A stretch of DNA of 35,257 nucleotides from DATFHX01 sp035247945. GTDB taxonomy: Bacteria; Patescibacteriota; Saccharimonadia; Saccharimonadales; Saccharimonadaceae. Every line of letters begins with the position of its first letter. Within the stretch, counting starts at the first letter, position 1. The translations under genes were made by a program, and so were the position numbers. The stretch covers positions 1 to 35,257 of the forward strand of contig DATFHX010000003.1 of assembly GCA_035247945.1 (NCBI GenBank), read 5' to 3'. The notes under the pieces are model-generated. The model was not told where the DNA came from and searched no databases. It saw only the letters and a program-made list of their open reading frames with translations. Of the stretch, positions 1 to 6,746 are shown piece after piece.

Positions 1-821
1 TCATAAAGAAGCGCGGCCTTGTATCTTGACTGGTCGGCGCCGTCCCAGCAATCTGCCAGCTCCTGACCAGTCGTGTCTTTAGCTGCTCCGAACTTACCAT
101 AAGGTGAGTTGATACCATCATTCTTGATGTCATTATAAAGGCTTAGTTTTTTATCATTTACCACATATTTTGATGCTGGATTAATGATAACTGAGCTATT
201 TGCAATTCCAGGTATAGGAGTTCCACTAAAGTCGGAAGGATAAATTATGTTATCGCTAGCAAGTAAGAAAATCTTATCATACGTAAAGCTTAGATTTGTA
301 GTTGCTCCACCCACTTCCCAATATTGATAGCGACAACCCGCATTTGGGTTCAATAGATATGAAGCAAACTTTATTTCCTTATCTGCCTGAAGATAGCCGT
401 CGTGCAAGGTGAATTTCGTATCCTTATCGAATAGATATATGCGAATCATTCGGTGAAAATTCTCCGGTTGTCCCGTCGTGTTAAATTCAGGGGCCTGGGT
501 TACCGCCCAACCGGCACTATCACCGTTGTCCAATTTCTGCTTAAAATCAGTAAAGAACTGATCGAGGGACGCACGTGCATTTCCATAATTGCTTTGGTAG
601 TTCCAACTATTCTTATAATCATATTCACCGCTCAACGCATTCCACTGATTTGCCATGTCTACAACGGAGCAATCCATGGGATCCCCAACACCACCCAACT
701 TGAGAGAGTCCGTCACTCTAACACCATAATCGGAAGCAGCATTTGCAGTACTATGAAAAACAAGTACAGATGAGACCGTCGAGACTAAGAGAAGGACTAC
801 AAGGGAGAGGCGTTTAATCAT
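1..821 (-). CDS. Secreted protein with signal peptide, partial; candidate phage adsorption (pIII-position) protein
   Basis: This frame stays open from an ATG at 821 to the left edge (273 codons and still open), so the C terminus is missing. The N terminus is a clear Sec signal peptide: MIKR, a Leu/Val-rich core, then a STANA/AS cleavage motif near residue 29. The mature part is rich in Asp, Asn, Tyr and Gly with a few Cys, typical of an exported, disulfide-containing protein. I recognise no enzyme motif. The start overlaps the end of the 37-aa gene by 8 bp, so translation is probably coupled. It is the last visible gene of a series of small membrane proteins; in filamentous phages this place, after the coat gene and its terminator, holds the adsorption protein pIII. 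That role is inferred from position, size and export signal only. Confidence 0.75.
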   Translation of the reverse strand, partial: MIKRLSLVVLLLVSTVSSVLVFHSTANAASDYGVRVTDSLKLGGVGDPMDCSVVDMANQWNALSGEYDYKNSWNYQSNYGNARASLDQFFTDFKQKLDNGDSAGWAVTQAPEFNTTGQPENFHRMIRIYLFDKDTKFTLHDGYLQADKEIKFASYLLNPNAGCRYQYWEVGGATTNLSFTYDKIFLLASDNIIYPSDFSGTPIPGIANSSVIINPASKYVVNDKKLSLYNDIKNDGINSPYGKFGAAKDTTGQELADCWDGADQSRYKAALLY

Positions 822-927
822 CAAAGTCTCCAGTAAAAATCTCACCCGTAACCATACTCGTAACACGACCTTCGTTATCTATGAAGCCGGGTTCAATTTC
901 AGGCAAACTATCAGTGAAGTCTGTCAT
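814..927 (-). CDS. Small acidic protein, 37 aa
   Basis: The ORF reads MTDFTDSLPEIEPG and ends TGDFDD. It is strongly acidic, has no membrane segment, and matches no family I know. It starts in an ATGA overlap with the stop of the 34-aa membrane protein upstream and itself overlaps the secreted-protein start by 8 bp. That chain of overlaps is the main evidence that it is translated; a weak GAGG lies about 12 nt before the ATG. It could be a cytoplasmic assembly or regulatory peptide of the phage-like module, but nothing in the sequence says which. Confidence 0.5.
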   Translation of the reverse strand: MTDFTDSLPEIEPGFIDNEGRVTSMVTGEIFTGDFDD

Positions 928-1028
928 TTTATTCTAAACCTCGTTAAGTAACAGACGTAGACGCCTGTTGCAAACGCGAGTACGATTCCCGCAGCCTTCG
1001 CTAAATCAATAATCTGATCATGGGTCAT
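924..1028 (-). CDS. Single-span membrane miniprotein, 34 aa (pVII/pIX-like)
   Basis: The protein is MTHDQIIDLAKAAG, then a hydrophobic stretch (about residues 12-28, GIVLAFATGVYVCYL), then a basic tail TRFRIK. A strong GGGAGG Shine-Dalgarno sits 6-7 nt before the ATG; the same bases encode the stop of the preceding 55-aa gene. Size and layout (short polar N terminus, one span, basic end) are those of the minor tip proteins pVII and pIX of filamentous phages, which are 32-33 aa in M13. The similarity is structural; I do not claim homology. Confidence 0.6.
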   Translation of the reverse strand: MTHDQIIDLAKAAGIVLAFATGVYVCYLTRFRIK

Positions 1029-1031
1029 AAA

Positions 1032-1199
1032 CTACCTCCCGAACGTACGACGTTCAAGGCCAAAGGTAGTAAATATCAAAAATCCAACAATCCAGTTTAT
1101 ACCTGCCATAACAGCAATAATTGGAATCATGTATTTTAGTGCATCCGCATAAGTAGCAAGAATTAGGTTAATCACCTGATCAACAGTCATTTGTTCCAT
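1032..1199 (-). CDS. Small membrane protein, 55 aa
   Basis: The ORF starts MEQMTVDQVINLILATY and ends ERRTFGR. One or two hydrophobic segments occupy about residues 21-48 (ALKYMIPIIAVMAG, then INWIVGFLIFTTFG), followed by a basic tail. The last codons and TAG stop form the ribosome binding site of the next gene. No strong Shine-Dalgarno precedes its own ATG. It is the first gene after the coat-like gene and the tandem hairpins. In the inovirus interpretation it would be a minor virion or assembly protein; it could equally be a holin-like or other small membrane protein. Confidence 0.55.
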   Translation of the reverse strand: MEQMTVDQVINLILATYADALKYMIPIIAVMAGINWIVGFLIFTTFGLERRTFGR

Positions 1200-1225
1200 G
1201 TGTTTATTCCATTACGGTTAGTAGA

Positions 1226-1284
1226 CAGAGATAAAAAGTGGTGGATTTTTACCTCTGGCTACCCCTCGACCACTAGAGTCGAGG
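1226..1284 (-). terminator. Two tandem hairpins after the coat-like gene
   Basis: Read in the direction of the minus-strand genes, the first hairpin is 1284-1264 (7-bp stem CCTCGAC/GTCGAGG, 7-nt loop) and the second is 1257-1226 (12-bp stem with one G-U pair, CAGAGGTAAAAA against TTTTTATCTCTG, 8-nt loop). The 3' arm of the second carries a run of five T. They lie 9 nt after the stop of the 52-aa coat-like gene. A terminator directly after the major coat gene is standard in filamentous phages, giving high coat and low tip-protein expression. The hairpins are seen directly; their function is inferred. Confidence 0.65.
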
Positions 1285-1292
1285 AGCCATGT

Positions 1293-1451
1293 TTAGATTC
1301 GGCCTTTGCGCGCTTTGTTAAGGCGAGCAAGTACCCAGCTCACACCGAACAAAGCAGCGAAAACAGCTAGAACCGTGCCCATGTTTGCGGTAACGATGGT
1401 TGTAAAACCACTGATAATATCAGTTGCCGCAGTAGTAGGGAATAGAGTCAT
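1293..1451 (-). CDS. Putative filamentous-phage-type major coat protein, 52 aa
   Basis: The protein begins MTLFPTTAATDIISG, has one hydrophobic helix at about residues 23-42 (MGTVLAVFAALFGVSWVLA) and ends in a strongly basic tail (RLNKARKGRI). A polar N terminus with Asp, one continuous helix and a basic C terminus is the plan of inovirus major coat proteins, in which the basic end faces the ssDNA. There is no cleavable signal peptide, as in the Pf3 coat, whose helix and C terminus as I recall them (GIRWIKAQ) resemble VSWVLARLNK here. GGAGAG 11 nt upstream is a good ribosome binding site, and tandem hairpins follow the stop. Other single-span miniproteins could look alike. Confidence 0.6.
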   Translation of the reverse strand: MTLFPTTAATDIISGFTTIVTANMGTVLAVFAALFGVSWVLARLNKARKGRI

Positions 1452-1552
1452 TAAGATGTTCTCTCCTATGCTTTGTGGTTAATGGTTAATATTCATGATG
1501 GGGAGCAGTTTACCGACCCGCCGCAGCCTTGTTTACTCAGGTCCGTCAGTTG

Positions 1553-1573
1553 ATAGAACAAAACTAGAACACT
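1553..1573. repeat. 21-bp direct repeat, copy 1
   Basis: This copy matches 2299-2319 at 20 of 21 positions (C1564 versus T2310). The unit is itself built of two TAGAAC words separated by 5 nt. It lies between the 67-aa gene and the coat-like gene, about 100 bp upstream of the latter. It may be a binding site for a phage regulator or a recombination core. Confidence 0.7.
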
Positions 1574-1582
1574 CTATATGAG

Positions 1583-1786
1583 TTAGAGCGTTCGGTCAAT
1601 CGTGTCCGCGAGTTCAAGGATTTGAGATTTGTCTTTACTAATCTTGAGTTCCATAGTCCGGTCACGGCCATGGATCTGATATGTCAAAACGGCGACAGAA
1701 TAGCTAATTGGATTATTAGAGCCATCGGGCGTAAAAGAGCGTTCTTCGACGTGTAGGCGAGTGAGCTTTGCTAGTAAGTTGTCCAT
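1583..1786 (-). CDS. Small protein, 67 aa, in gene-V-like position
   Basis: I place the start at the ATG at 1786 because AAAGGAA lies 9-10 nt upstream; a longer reading to 1858 has no ribosome binding site and would run through an inverted repeat. The product (MDNLLAKLTRLHVEERSF, then about 20 residues of alternating hydrophobics around SYSVAVLTYQIHG, ending ELADTIDRTL) looks like a small mostly beta protein with a C-terminal helix and no membrane segment. It precedes the coat-like gene on the same strand, where filamentous phages carry the ssDNA-binding protein. I see no motif that proves that function. Confidence 0.55.
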   Translation of the reverse strand: MDNLLAKLTRLHVEERSFTPDGSNNPISYSVAVLTYQIHGRDRTMELKISKDKSQILELADTIDRTL

Positions 1787-1845
1787 ACAATATATTTCCT
1801 TTGGAATTAATTTGATTGATGATGGGATAACGATAGCATGTGATG

Positions 1846-1877
1846 TAACGTCGCACAATATATCTTTTGCGACATTA
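1846..1877. promoter_or_regulatory. Inverted repeat upstream of the 67-aa gene
   Basis: TAACGTCGCA and TGCGACATTA form a 10-bp stem with one mismatch and a 12-nt centre (CAATATATCTTT). It lies 60 nt before the ATG at 1786, an operator-like position, and would disrupt the longer reading of that gene. Confidence 0.4.
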
Positions 1878-2340
1878 ACTATTTAGACAATAGATGACTA
1901 TAGATACCTCCTAAAAATATGGCTTTTAATAGATTGACCTCTGTTAGAGGCCATTTAAGGATGTCCGCCATGATATTCAAGGTATACTTGTATGGGTTTC
2001 TAAACTACATAACAAACGAGAGAACAGTAGTCAATCTGTTAGCGCATTTAGACATACTTATAATACTTGGAATATACAAGCATCCCGCACGACAACTCAA
2101 CGAGCCCATCCTAAACATACTATGATGATCATAATTGTTAAATTGTCATATATTTTTTGCATTTTCTTGTTTTTATATTTTTATATATATTTTTCAGTTT
2201 TCCACACCTCCCCTGCTTCTTACCCCTTCTCTATTTTTATTTGATTTTTTGATATATCGATATCATAATATAGTTTTTTTCATCTACCTCAGTTATAAAT
2301 AGAACAAAATTAGAACACTACCCCAGATAGAAGAGAATAC
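1878..2340. other. AT-rich non-coding stretch between the phage-like cluster and ftsQ
   Basis: I see no credible gene here. A 68-codon plus-strand frame at 1919-2125 lacks a ribosome binding site and a family match. 2126-2300 is extremely AT-rich, with T runs and the perfect 10-bp palindrome ATATCGATAT at about 2255. It carries the second copy of the 21-bp repeat (2299-2319), 22 bp beyond the ftsQ stop. Such a stretch fits an integration boundary or phage intergenic region, but no att or dif sequence could be confirmed by eye. Confidence 0.5.
2299..2319. repeat. 21-bp direct repeat, copy 2
   Basis: This is the partner of 1553-1573 with one difference. It lies between the ftsQ stop and the AT-rich stretch, so if it is an att core it would mark the right-hand end of the phage-like insertion. 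Confidence 0.65.
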
Positions 2341-3279
2341 TTACTTATAGATCGCCTTGCCTTCAACGCGTACATCAAGATATGCCGGACTTACATTATG
2401 TTCTTTTAGCCACTTAATACTCCGAGACATATCTTCCATCTGCTCCCCTGCACCCCTATCAATGGAGACAGTAACCGGGTACCCTACCCCATCAAGTCGG
2501 AGTTGAATCTGGCGGGTTGTTCGCTCAGGAATTACTACCTGCGTAACAGTGTAGCCATACTGTTTTGCCTGGCCAACAACGAGTCCGACAAACCCTAGAA
2601 AGCGGTTACTTGCAACCGCTTGTCCCGCCTGGGCAGGAATACCGCTGTTATCAACGATTTGTACCGCTGGCGCCTTGAAGTAGTTTCTATCAAACGAAAC
2701 ACCATGTGTATCAACATATTTCTGTTCGCCACCAACACTCCATCCTGCGATAGGGGTGCGGAGCGTCACCGTAAAGGCACTTTTTCCGAACCCAGCACCT
2801 CCGTCAACATGAATGTCAGATACTTCAGGTGTTTTAGACCGAACATACTTTGCAAGTTCTGCCTGATCGGTCATAAACCGAAGCCGCTCCACAGGATGAT
2901 CAGAAAGATACTCTTGAATTACTTTCTCGTATACACCATCGAGCTGAATAGTAATGTCGCTGGCCCGTACAGTAACCTGTGCAGTAAACTGCGAAATTAG
3001 TAGCGCAAGCGCTCCAGCACTCAGAAGAACAATTAAAAATAATGACCCAAGATGGCGGCGTCTACGAGCGAGCTGGTGTGCCTGCGTTCTTGGAGATTGC
3101 AACTGCGCATTCGCCTCACTCACCCCCGTTACATTAGACGAGGCACTTCCTGTAATGGTGCGGTTACGACGAAACGTGTAGTTCGCCGTAGATGTAGCTT
3201 GGGTATCTTTAACAGCGTCATTCGCCTGCTGTTGACGCCGACGCGGAACAGATGCCTGCTTCTTTGAGAACAATGCCAT
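2341..3279 (-). CDS. ftsQ: FtsQ/DivIB-like cell division protein
   Basis: The 312-aa protein has a long basic, Gln- and Arg-rich cytoplasmic N terminus (residues 1-75), one membrane helix (about 76-96, LGSLFLIVLLSAGALALLIS) and an extracytoplasmic domain with an apparent POTRA-like first part and beta-rich remainder. This is the FtsQ/DivIB architecture, and it is the last gene of the mraZ-murG cluster, where FtsQ is expected. In the divisome FtsQ links the FtsL/FtsB pair to FtsW/FtsI and early proteins. It starts 25 nt after the murG stop with no clear Shine-Dalgarno. Sequence conservation in this family is low, so the call rests on topology and position. ftsA and ftsZ do not follow; phage-like genes do. 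Confidence 0.75.
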   Translation of the reverse strand: MALFSKKQASVPRRRQQQANDAVKDTQATSTANYTFRRNRTITGSASSNVTGVSEANAQLQSPRTQAHQLARRRRHLGSLFLIVLLSAGALALLISQFTAQVTVRASDITIQLDGVYEKVIQEYLSDHPVERLRFMTDQAELAKYVRSKTPEVSDIHVDGGAGFGKSAFTVTLRTPIAGWSVGGEQKYVDTHGVSFDRNYFKAPAVQIVDNSGIPAQAGQAVASNRFLGFVGLVVGQAKQYGYTVTQVVIPERTTRQIQLRLDGVGYPVTVSIDRGAGEQMEDMSRSIKWLKEHNVSPAYLDVRVEGKAIYK

Positions 3280-3304
3280 AATACTACTGTTAATTGTATC
3301 AGAA

Positions 3305-4462
3305 TTATGCTTGTTTTACTGCGGCAACAATCATATCAGCCATATCACGAGCAGCATGCGGCTTTGCTCGCTTATGCAGGTTCTTTCCAAGCGCTTCTCG
3401 ACGTGCTGGGTCAAGTACAAGTTCCTTTACGGCGGCAACCAGGAGCATTGGGTCAGTATCAAGCTTTCTTTCGTCGAGCACTGTTGCCGCGTCATCCTTA
3501 GCAAGTTCATCAGCGTTCTTCAACTGATGTCCTGCACTTAGATAGGGGCTGGGAATCAGAATTGCTGGACGTGCAAGTGCTGCAAGTTCGAGTAACGTTG
3601 TCGCACCCGCCCTTGTTATAACAATATCGGCAGCGCTGAGGTATCGCACCATTCCGTTAATAAAAGCATGAAGCTGAAAACGAGGGTCGTTTTCAGGTGT
3701 TTCAGCCCGCATTGCGTCGTACTGCGCATTCCCCGCAACAAGTACAACATTGGCGTAGCCTAGAAGTTCCGGAAGACCTTTAGCGACCGCAGTATTAATA
3801 TTCTCCGCCCCAAGTCCCCCCCCTGTAACAACGACAAGTGGACGCACCCCATCAAAGCCCAGTTCCTTTTTCAGAGAACGCTGTTCGGCGTCTGTAACTG
3901 GATGAAATTCCTCACTAATAGGCACCCCAATAAATTTACTAATCGAAGCAGGATATGGATAATTCTTCAGTTCCGCCCCTGTTGCTATTGAGGTGGCAAA
4001 TCGTGCAAGAACACGGTTTGTGAGACCCGGGTGAGCATCCGAATCATGAATGACGAGTGGAATACCGAGAAGATGTGCGGCGATACCCACTGGAAGACAG
4101 ACAAATCCGCCCTTGGTAAAGACAACATCGGGTCGCCAAAAAAACAGCTTGAAGATACTCTGGATAAATCCACCGAGTATGAAGAAGATGTCGCGAATAT
4201 TAGGAAGGACAATCGTAAATGGCCGCATCAGCTGACGCCACCATGGAAGTGAATGATACCGACGAAGCTTCCCTGCAAGCACCTTCTCTACAGGAATTGA
4301 TTCGTCGAACGAATGGAGAATACTCTGGGCTTGTGGTGCAAACTTCCTGTCGCACCAGAAGCGAATCTCGATCTTTTCGTCTCGCTTCTTAAGCTCGCGT
4401 AGAACGGCTATAACCGGCGTAACGTGTCCGCCCGAGCCCCCGCCGACTGCTAGTACTTTCAT
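3305..4462 (-). CDS. murG: MurG, lipid II synthase (GlcNAc transferase)
   Basis: MurG adds GlcNAc from UDP-GlcNAc to lipid I on the inner membrane face, giving lipid II. The 385-aa protein has the N-terminal glycine loop GGGSGGH (residues 8-14) for the lipid-pyrophosphate side, and in the C-terminal GT-B half a second loop (VVVTGGGLGAENIN) and a donor-site region (ITRAGATTLLELAAL, then PSPYLSAGHQLKNA). The start is firm: AAGGAG lies 7 nt before the ATG. Its first 74 bp are also the end of ftsW in another frame, an unusually long overlap that places the essential glycine loop in dual-coding DNA. The length is slightly above the usual 355-365 aa. Confidence 0.95.
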   Translation of the reverse strand: MKVLAVGGGSGGHVTPVIAVLRELKKRDEKIEIRFWCDRKFAPQAQSILHSFDESIPVEKVLAGKLRRYHSLPWWRQLMRPFTIVLPNIRDIFFILGGFIQSIFKLFFWRPDVVFTKGGFVCLPVGIAAHLLGIPLVIHDSDAHPGLTNRVLARFATSIATGAELKNYPYPASISKFIGVPISEEFHPVTDAEQRSLKKELGFDGVRPLVVVTGGGLGAENINTAVAKGLPELLGYANVVLVAGNAQYDAMRAETPENDPRFQLHAFINGMVRYLSAADIVITRAGATTLLELAALARPAILIPSPYLSAGHQLKNADELAKDDAATVLDERKLDTDPMLLVAAVKELVLDPARREALGKNLHKRAKPHAARDMADMIVAAVKQA

Positions 4463-5696
4463 TTGAATTCTCCTTGTTTATCGGACCATGCATCGTGTAC
4501 CGGGAAAGCTGGAAGGCTAGGCCTAGAGCGCCAGCGATAAATATCATACTCGTACCACCAAAGCTGAGTAGTGGAAGCGTGATACCCGTCAGAGGAAACA
4601 CCCCTATCATCGCTGCTACATTCAATATAACATGCGCAGCCAGCCAACCAAATACACCAGCAACCGTGAGTCGCATCCATAGATCTGGAAGATGATCTGC
4701 TATCTTAAGCAGTCTCATGAGGAGTGCAGTAAAGAGCGCAAGGATAATAACGAGCCCTACAAACCCGAACGTCTCACCCATAATCGCAAATACGGAGTCG
4801 TTAATTGCTTCCGGAAGGTACCCTGTCGCCTGGACGCTATTCCCAATACCAACACCGGTAAGCCCGCCGCTTCCAATCGCAATTTTGGCGTGCGTAATAT
4901 GGTAGCTTTGGTCGTTCGCATCCTGTTCGCTCACCTGATCCCCCTGAAGGAAGGTAGCGACACGTTCCACGCGGTGCGGTGCAATAATAATGAGTATAAT
5001 CCCAATGAGTACTCCGGCCCCAAGGAGCACAAGCCCCACCTTCTTACTCACTCCCGCAACAGCCATGATACTCGCAATAATCGAAACCATAGCGATACCA
5101 GTACCCATATCCTTCTGGAGTCCAATCACAAAGAAGATAGAAACGAGTACTAATACCCCGAGTGGAATCATCGTCTTATGTAGGTCGTTAATAAGTCCCT
5201 GTTTTGCGCGCATTGCAAGAAAACCAGCCGTAAAGACTAAGAGCCCGAACTTAAGGAACTCTGCCGGCTGAATGCTCCCAAGCGGCCCGAGATCAAACCA
5301 ACGACATGCACCAAGGCTACACTGAGCAATCCCAAGTTTTAGAAGGTTTCCGGCAATAAAGAGAATTACACAGGCAATAAGCCCTGCTACTAAAATCTTT
5401 CCCGCGTTGGCCTTAAATACTTTAAACGGTACAACAGCAAGCGCCACAAATGCCGCGAGTGCCAGAAGCAGACTTACCGTCTGCTTAATAAAGAAGTAGG
5501 TGCTTGTATAGAAATCGGTATTGTAGGAGTTATTAAGGACGTTTGCACGCTGGGGGCCAATCGCATACATCACAACGAGCCCAAGGAGCATAAGCAGCCC
5601 CATGTAGAGCACAATCTGGTAATCAGGGCGATGCCTACGGATCGCACCATCAGCAAGCGGCTTCACGCGGTTCATGAGACGCTTAGCTGTCTGCAT
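4389..5696 (-). CDS. ftsW: FtsW, SEDS peptidoglycan polymerase
   Basis: FtsW polymerises lipid II into septal glycan strands together with the transpeptidase FtsI. The 435-aa protein has about ten membrane helices and SEDS signatures: RWFDLGPLGSIQPAEFLKF, GLQKDMGTG, an extracellular loop ending in MGETFGFVG, and LPLLSFGGTSM near the C terminus. GGAGG lies about 10 nt before the ATG, and the start abuts the mraY stop (TAAATG). The last 24 codons, a Ser/Arg-rich tail after the final helix, overlap murG by 74 bp. That tail is probably cytoplasmic and poorly constrained, which would make the overlap tolerable. Confidence 0.95.
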   Translation of the reverse strand: MQTAKRLMNRVKPLADGAIRRHRPDYQIVLYMGLLMLLGLVVMYAIGPQRANVLNNSYNTDFYTSTYFFIKQTVSLLLALAAFVALAVVPFKVFKANAGKILVAGLIACVILFIAGNLLKLGIAQCSLGACRWFDLGPLGSIQPAEFLKFGLLVFTAGFLAMRAKQGLINDLHKTMIPLGVLVLVSIFFVIGLQKDMGTGIAMVSIIASIMAVAGVSKKVGLVLLGAGVLIGIILIIIAPHRVERVATFLQGDQVSEQDANDQSYHITHAKIAIGSGGLTGVGIGNSVQATGYLPEAINDSVFAIMGETFGFVGLVIILALFTALLMRLLKIADHLPDLWMRLTVAGVFGWLAAHVILNVAAMIGVFPLTGITLPLLSFGGTSMIFIAGALGLAFQLSRYTMHGPINKENSNESTSSRRGLGRTRYAGYSRSTRA

Positions 5697-6740
5697 TTAG
5701 ATATGTCCTCCAGCGAGCGCGAGAAGCACCCCAATAAAGCCTGTGACGCAGGCAATAACCCAAAAGCGCATTGTTACTTTTGTCTCAGGCCAGCCTTTTG
5801 CTTCCAGGTGGTGGTGGATCGGTGCGGAAATAAAGATTTTACGGTGAAAGAGACGCTTGCTTAGAATTTGGATAAGGCTTGAACCTGCCTCAATCACGAA
5901 CAGTATCCCAATAATAGGAAGAAGGAAAAGCGTGTTTGTCATCATTGCAACCACACCAAGGCTCGTCCCAAAGGCAAAGCTTCCCACATCACCCATAAAG
6001 AATCGAGCTGGATAAATATTAAACCAGAGATAGCTAAGGAGCGCACCAAGAACAGTAAAGCAGAATCCAGATAGAAGTAGGTGACCCTGCAAAAGCGCAA
6101 TTACTCCAAAGGTTCCATAGCTCACCGAGAGGAGTCCGCCCGCAAGACCATCGAGACCGTCACTAATGTTCACTGCGTTACTAGTTGCAACGACTGCAAA
6201 CATAAAGAGTGGAATAATCATCCATCCAAGCGTAATGTCGCCGGCAAACGGAATGTGTACGCTATCGTATCCTAATTTTGCAAAGAAAAACCACCCAAGA
6301 CCAAGTGCAAGCAGTGTAATCATCGCGAACTTCAAGCTTGAACGAAGCCCTGCAACACCAGTGCCACTTCCACGGATATTAATAATGTCATCGAGGAGCC
6401 CCACTGCGCCACCACCGATCAACGCAGCAAGAGGAAGCCAGGTCTGGGCACGGTCTAAGTTAAAGAAGAATGTAATTACGAAGATCGAAGCGACCCCAAT
6501 AATACCTGCCATCGTTGGAATGTTACGTTTGAATTTCGCAGCATGTAGCTTGGTAAAGACCTCGAGCTTCTCCCCTGTTGTACTCGTGCTGCGCTGTTTC
6601 TTCCAAAACTTATATCGATACGCAAGGAAGGTATAGATCGGCGTAAGGAACATCGCAAGAAGGAATGCACCCACGCTTAGAAGGAACGTGCCTGTGAGCC
6701 CTTGTGTCAGTTCCTGCAATGTTGTCATTATTGGTGTCAT
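5697..6740 (-). CDS. mraY: MraY, phospho-MurNAc-pentapeptide transferase
   Basis: MraY transfers phospho-MurNAc-pentapeptide from UDP to undecaprenyl phosphate, making lipid I. The 347-aa protein has about ten membrane spans and the family's polar signatures: GGGAVGLLDDIINIR with the Asp pair, NAVNISDGLDGLAGG, NIYPARFFMGDVGSFAFG and the C-terminal HHHLEAKGWPETKVTMRFW. AAGGGG lies 9 nt before the ATG at 6740 and overlaps the end of ftsI. An internal ATG four codons later is a weaker alternative. It sits between ftsI and ftsW with almost no spacing, so it is part of one polycistronic mRNA. Confidence 0.95.
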   Translation of the reverse strand: MTPIMTTLQELTQGLTGTFLLSVGAFLLAMFLTPIYTFLAYRYKFWKKQRSTSTTGEKLEVFTKLHAAKFKRNIPTMAGIIGVASIFVITFFFNLDRAQTWLPLAALIGGGAVGLLDDIINIRGSGTGVAGLRSSLKFAMITLLALGLGWFFFAKLGYDSVHIPFAGDITLGWMIIPLFMFAVVATSNAVNISDGLDGLAGGLLSVSYGTFGVIALLQGHLLLSGFCFTVLGALLSYLWFNIYPARFFMGDVGSFAFGTSLGVVAMMTNTLFLLPIIGILFVIEAGSSLIQILSKRLFHRKIFISAPIHHHLEAKGWPETKVTMRFWVIACVTGFIGVLLALAGGHI

Positions 6741-6746
6741 TCTCTT

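Noticed and set aside
1919..2125. 68-codon plus-strand frame in the AT-rich gap
   Set aside because: No ribosome binding site (the CCTCC before the ATG is the wrong strand), no family match, and random-looking composition.
2245..2275. dif/XerCD site at the ATATCGATAT palindrome
   Set aside because: The two 11-bp arms and 6-bp centre of a dif site could not be matched; the palindrome is only 10 bp in very AT-rich DNA.
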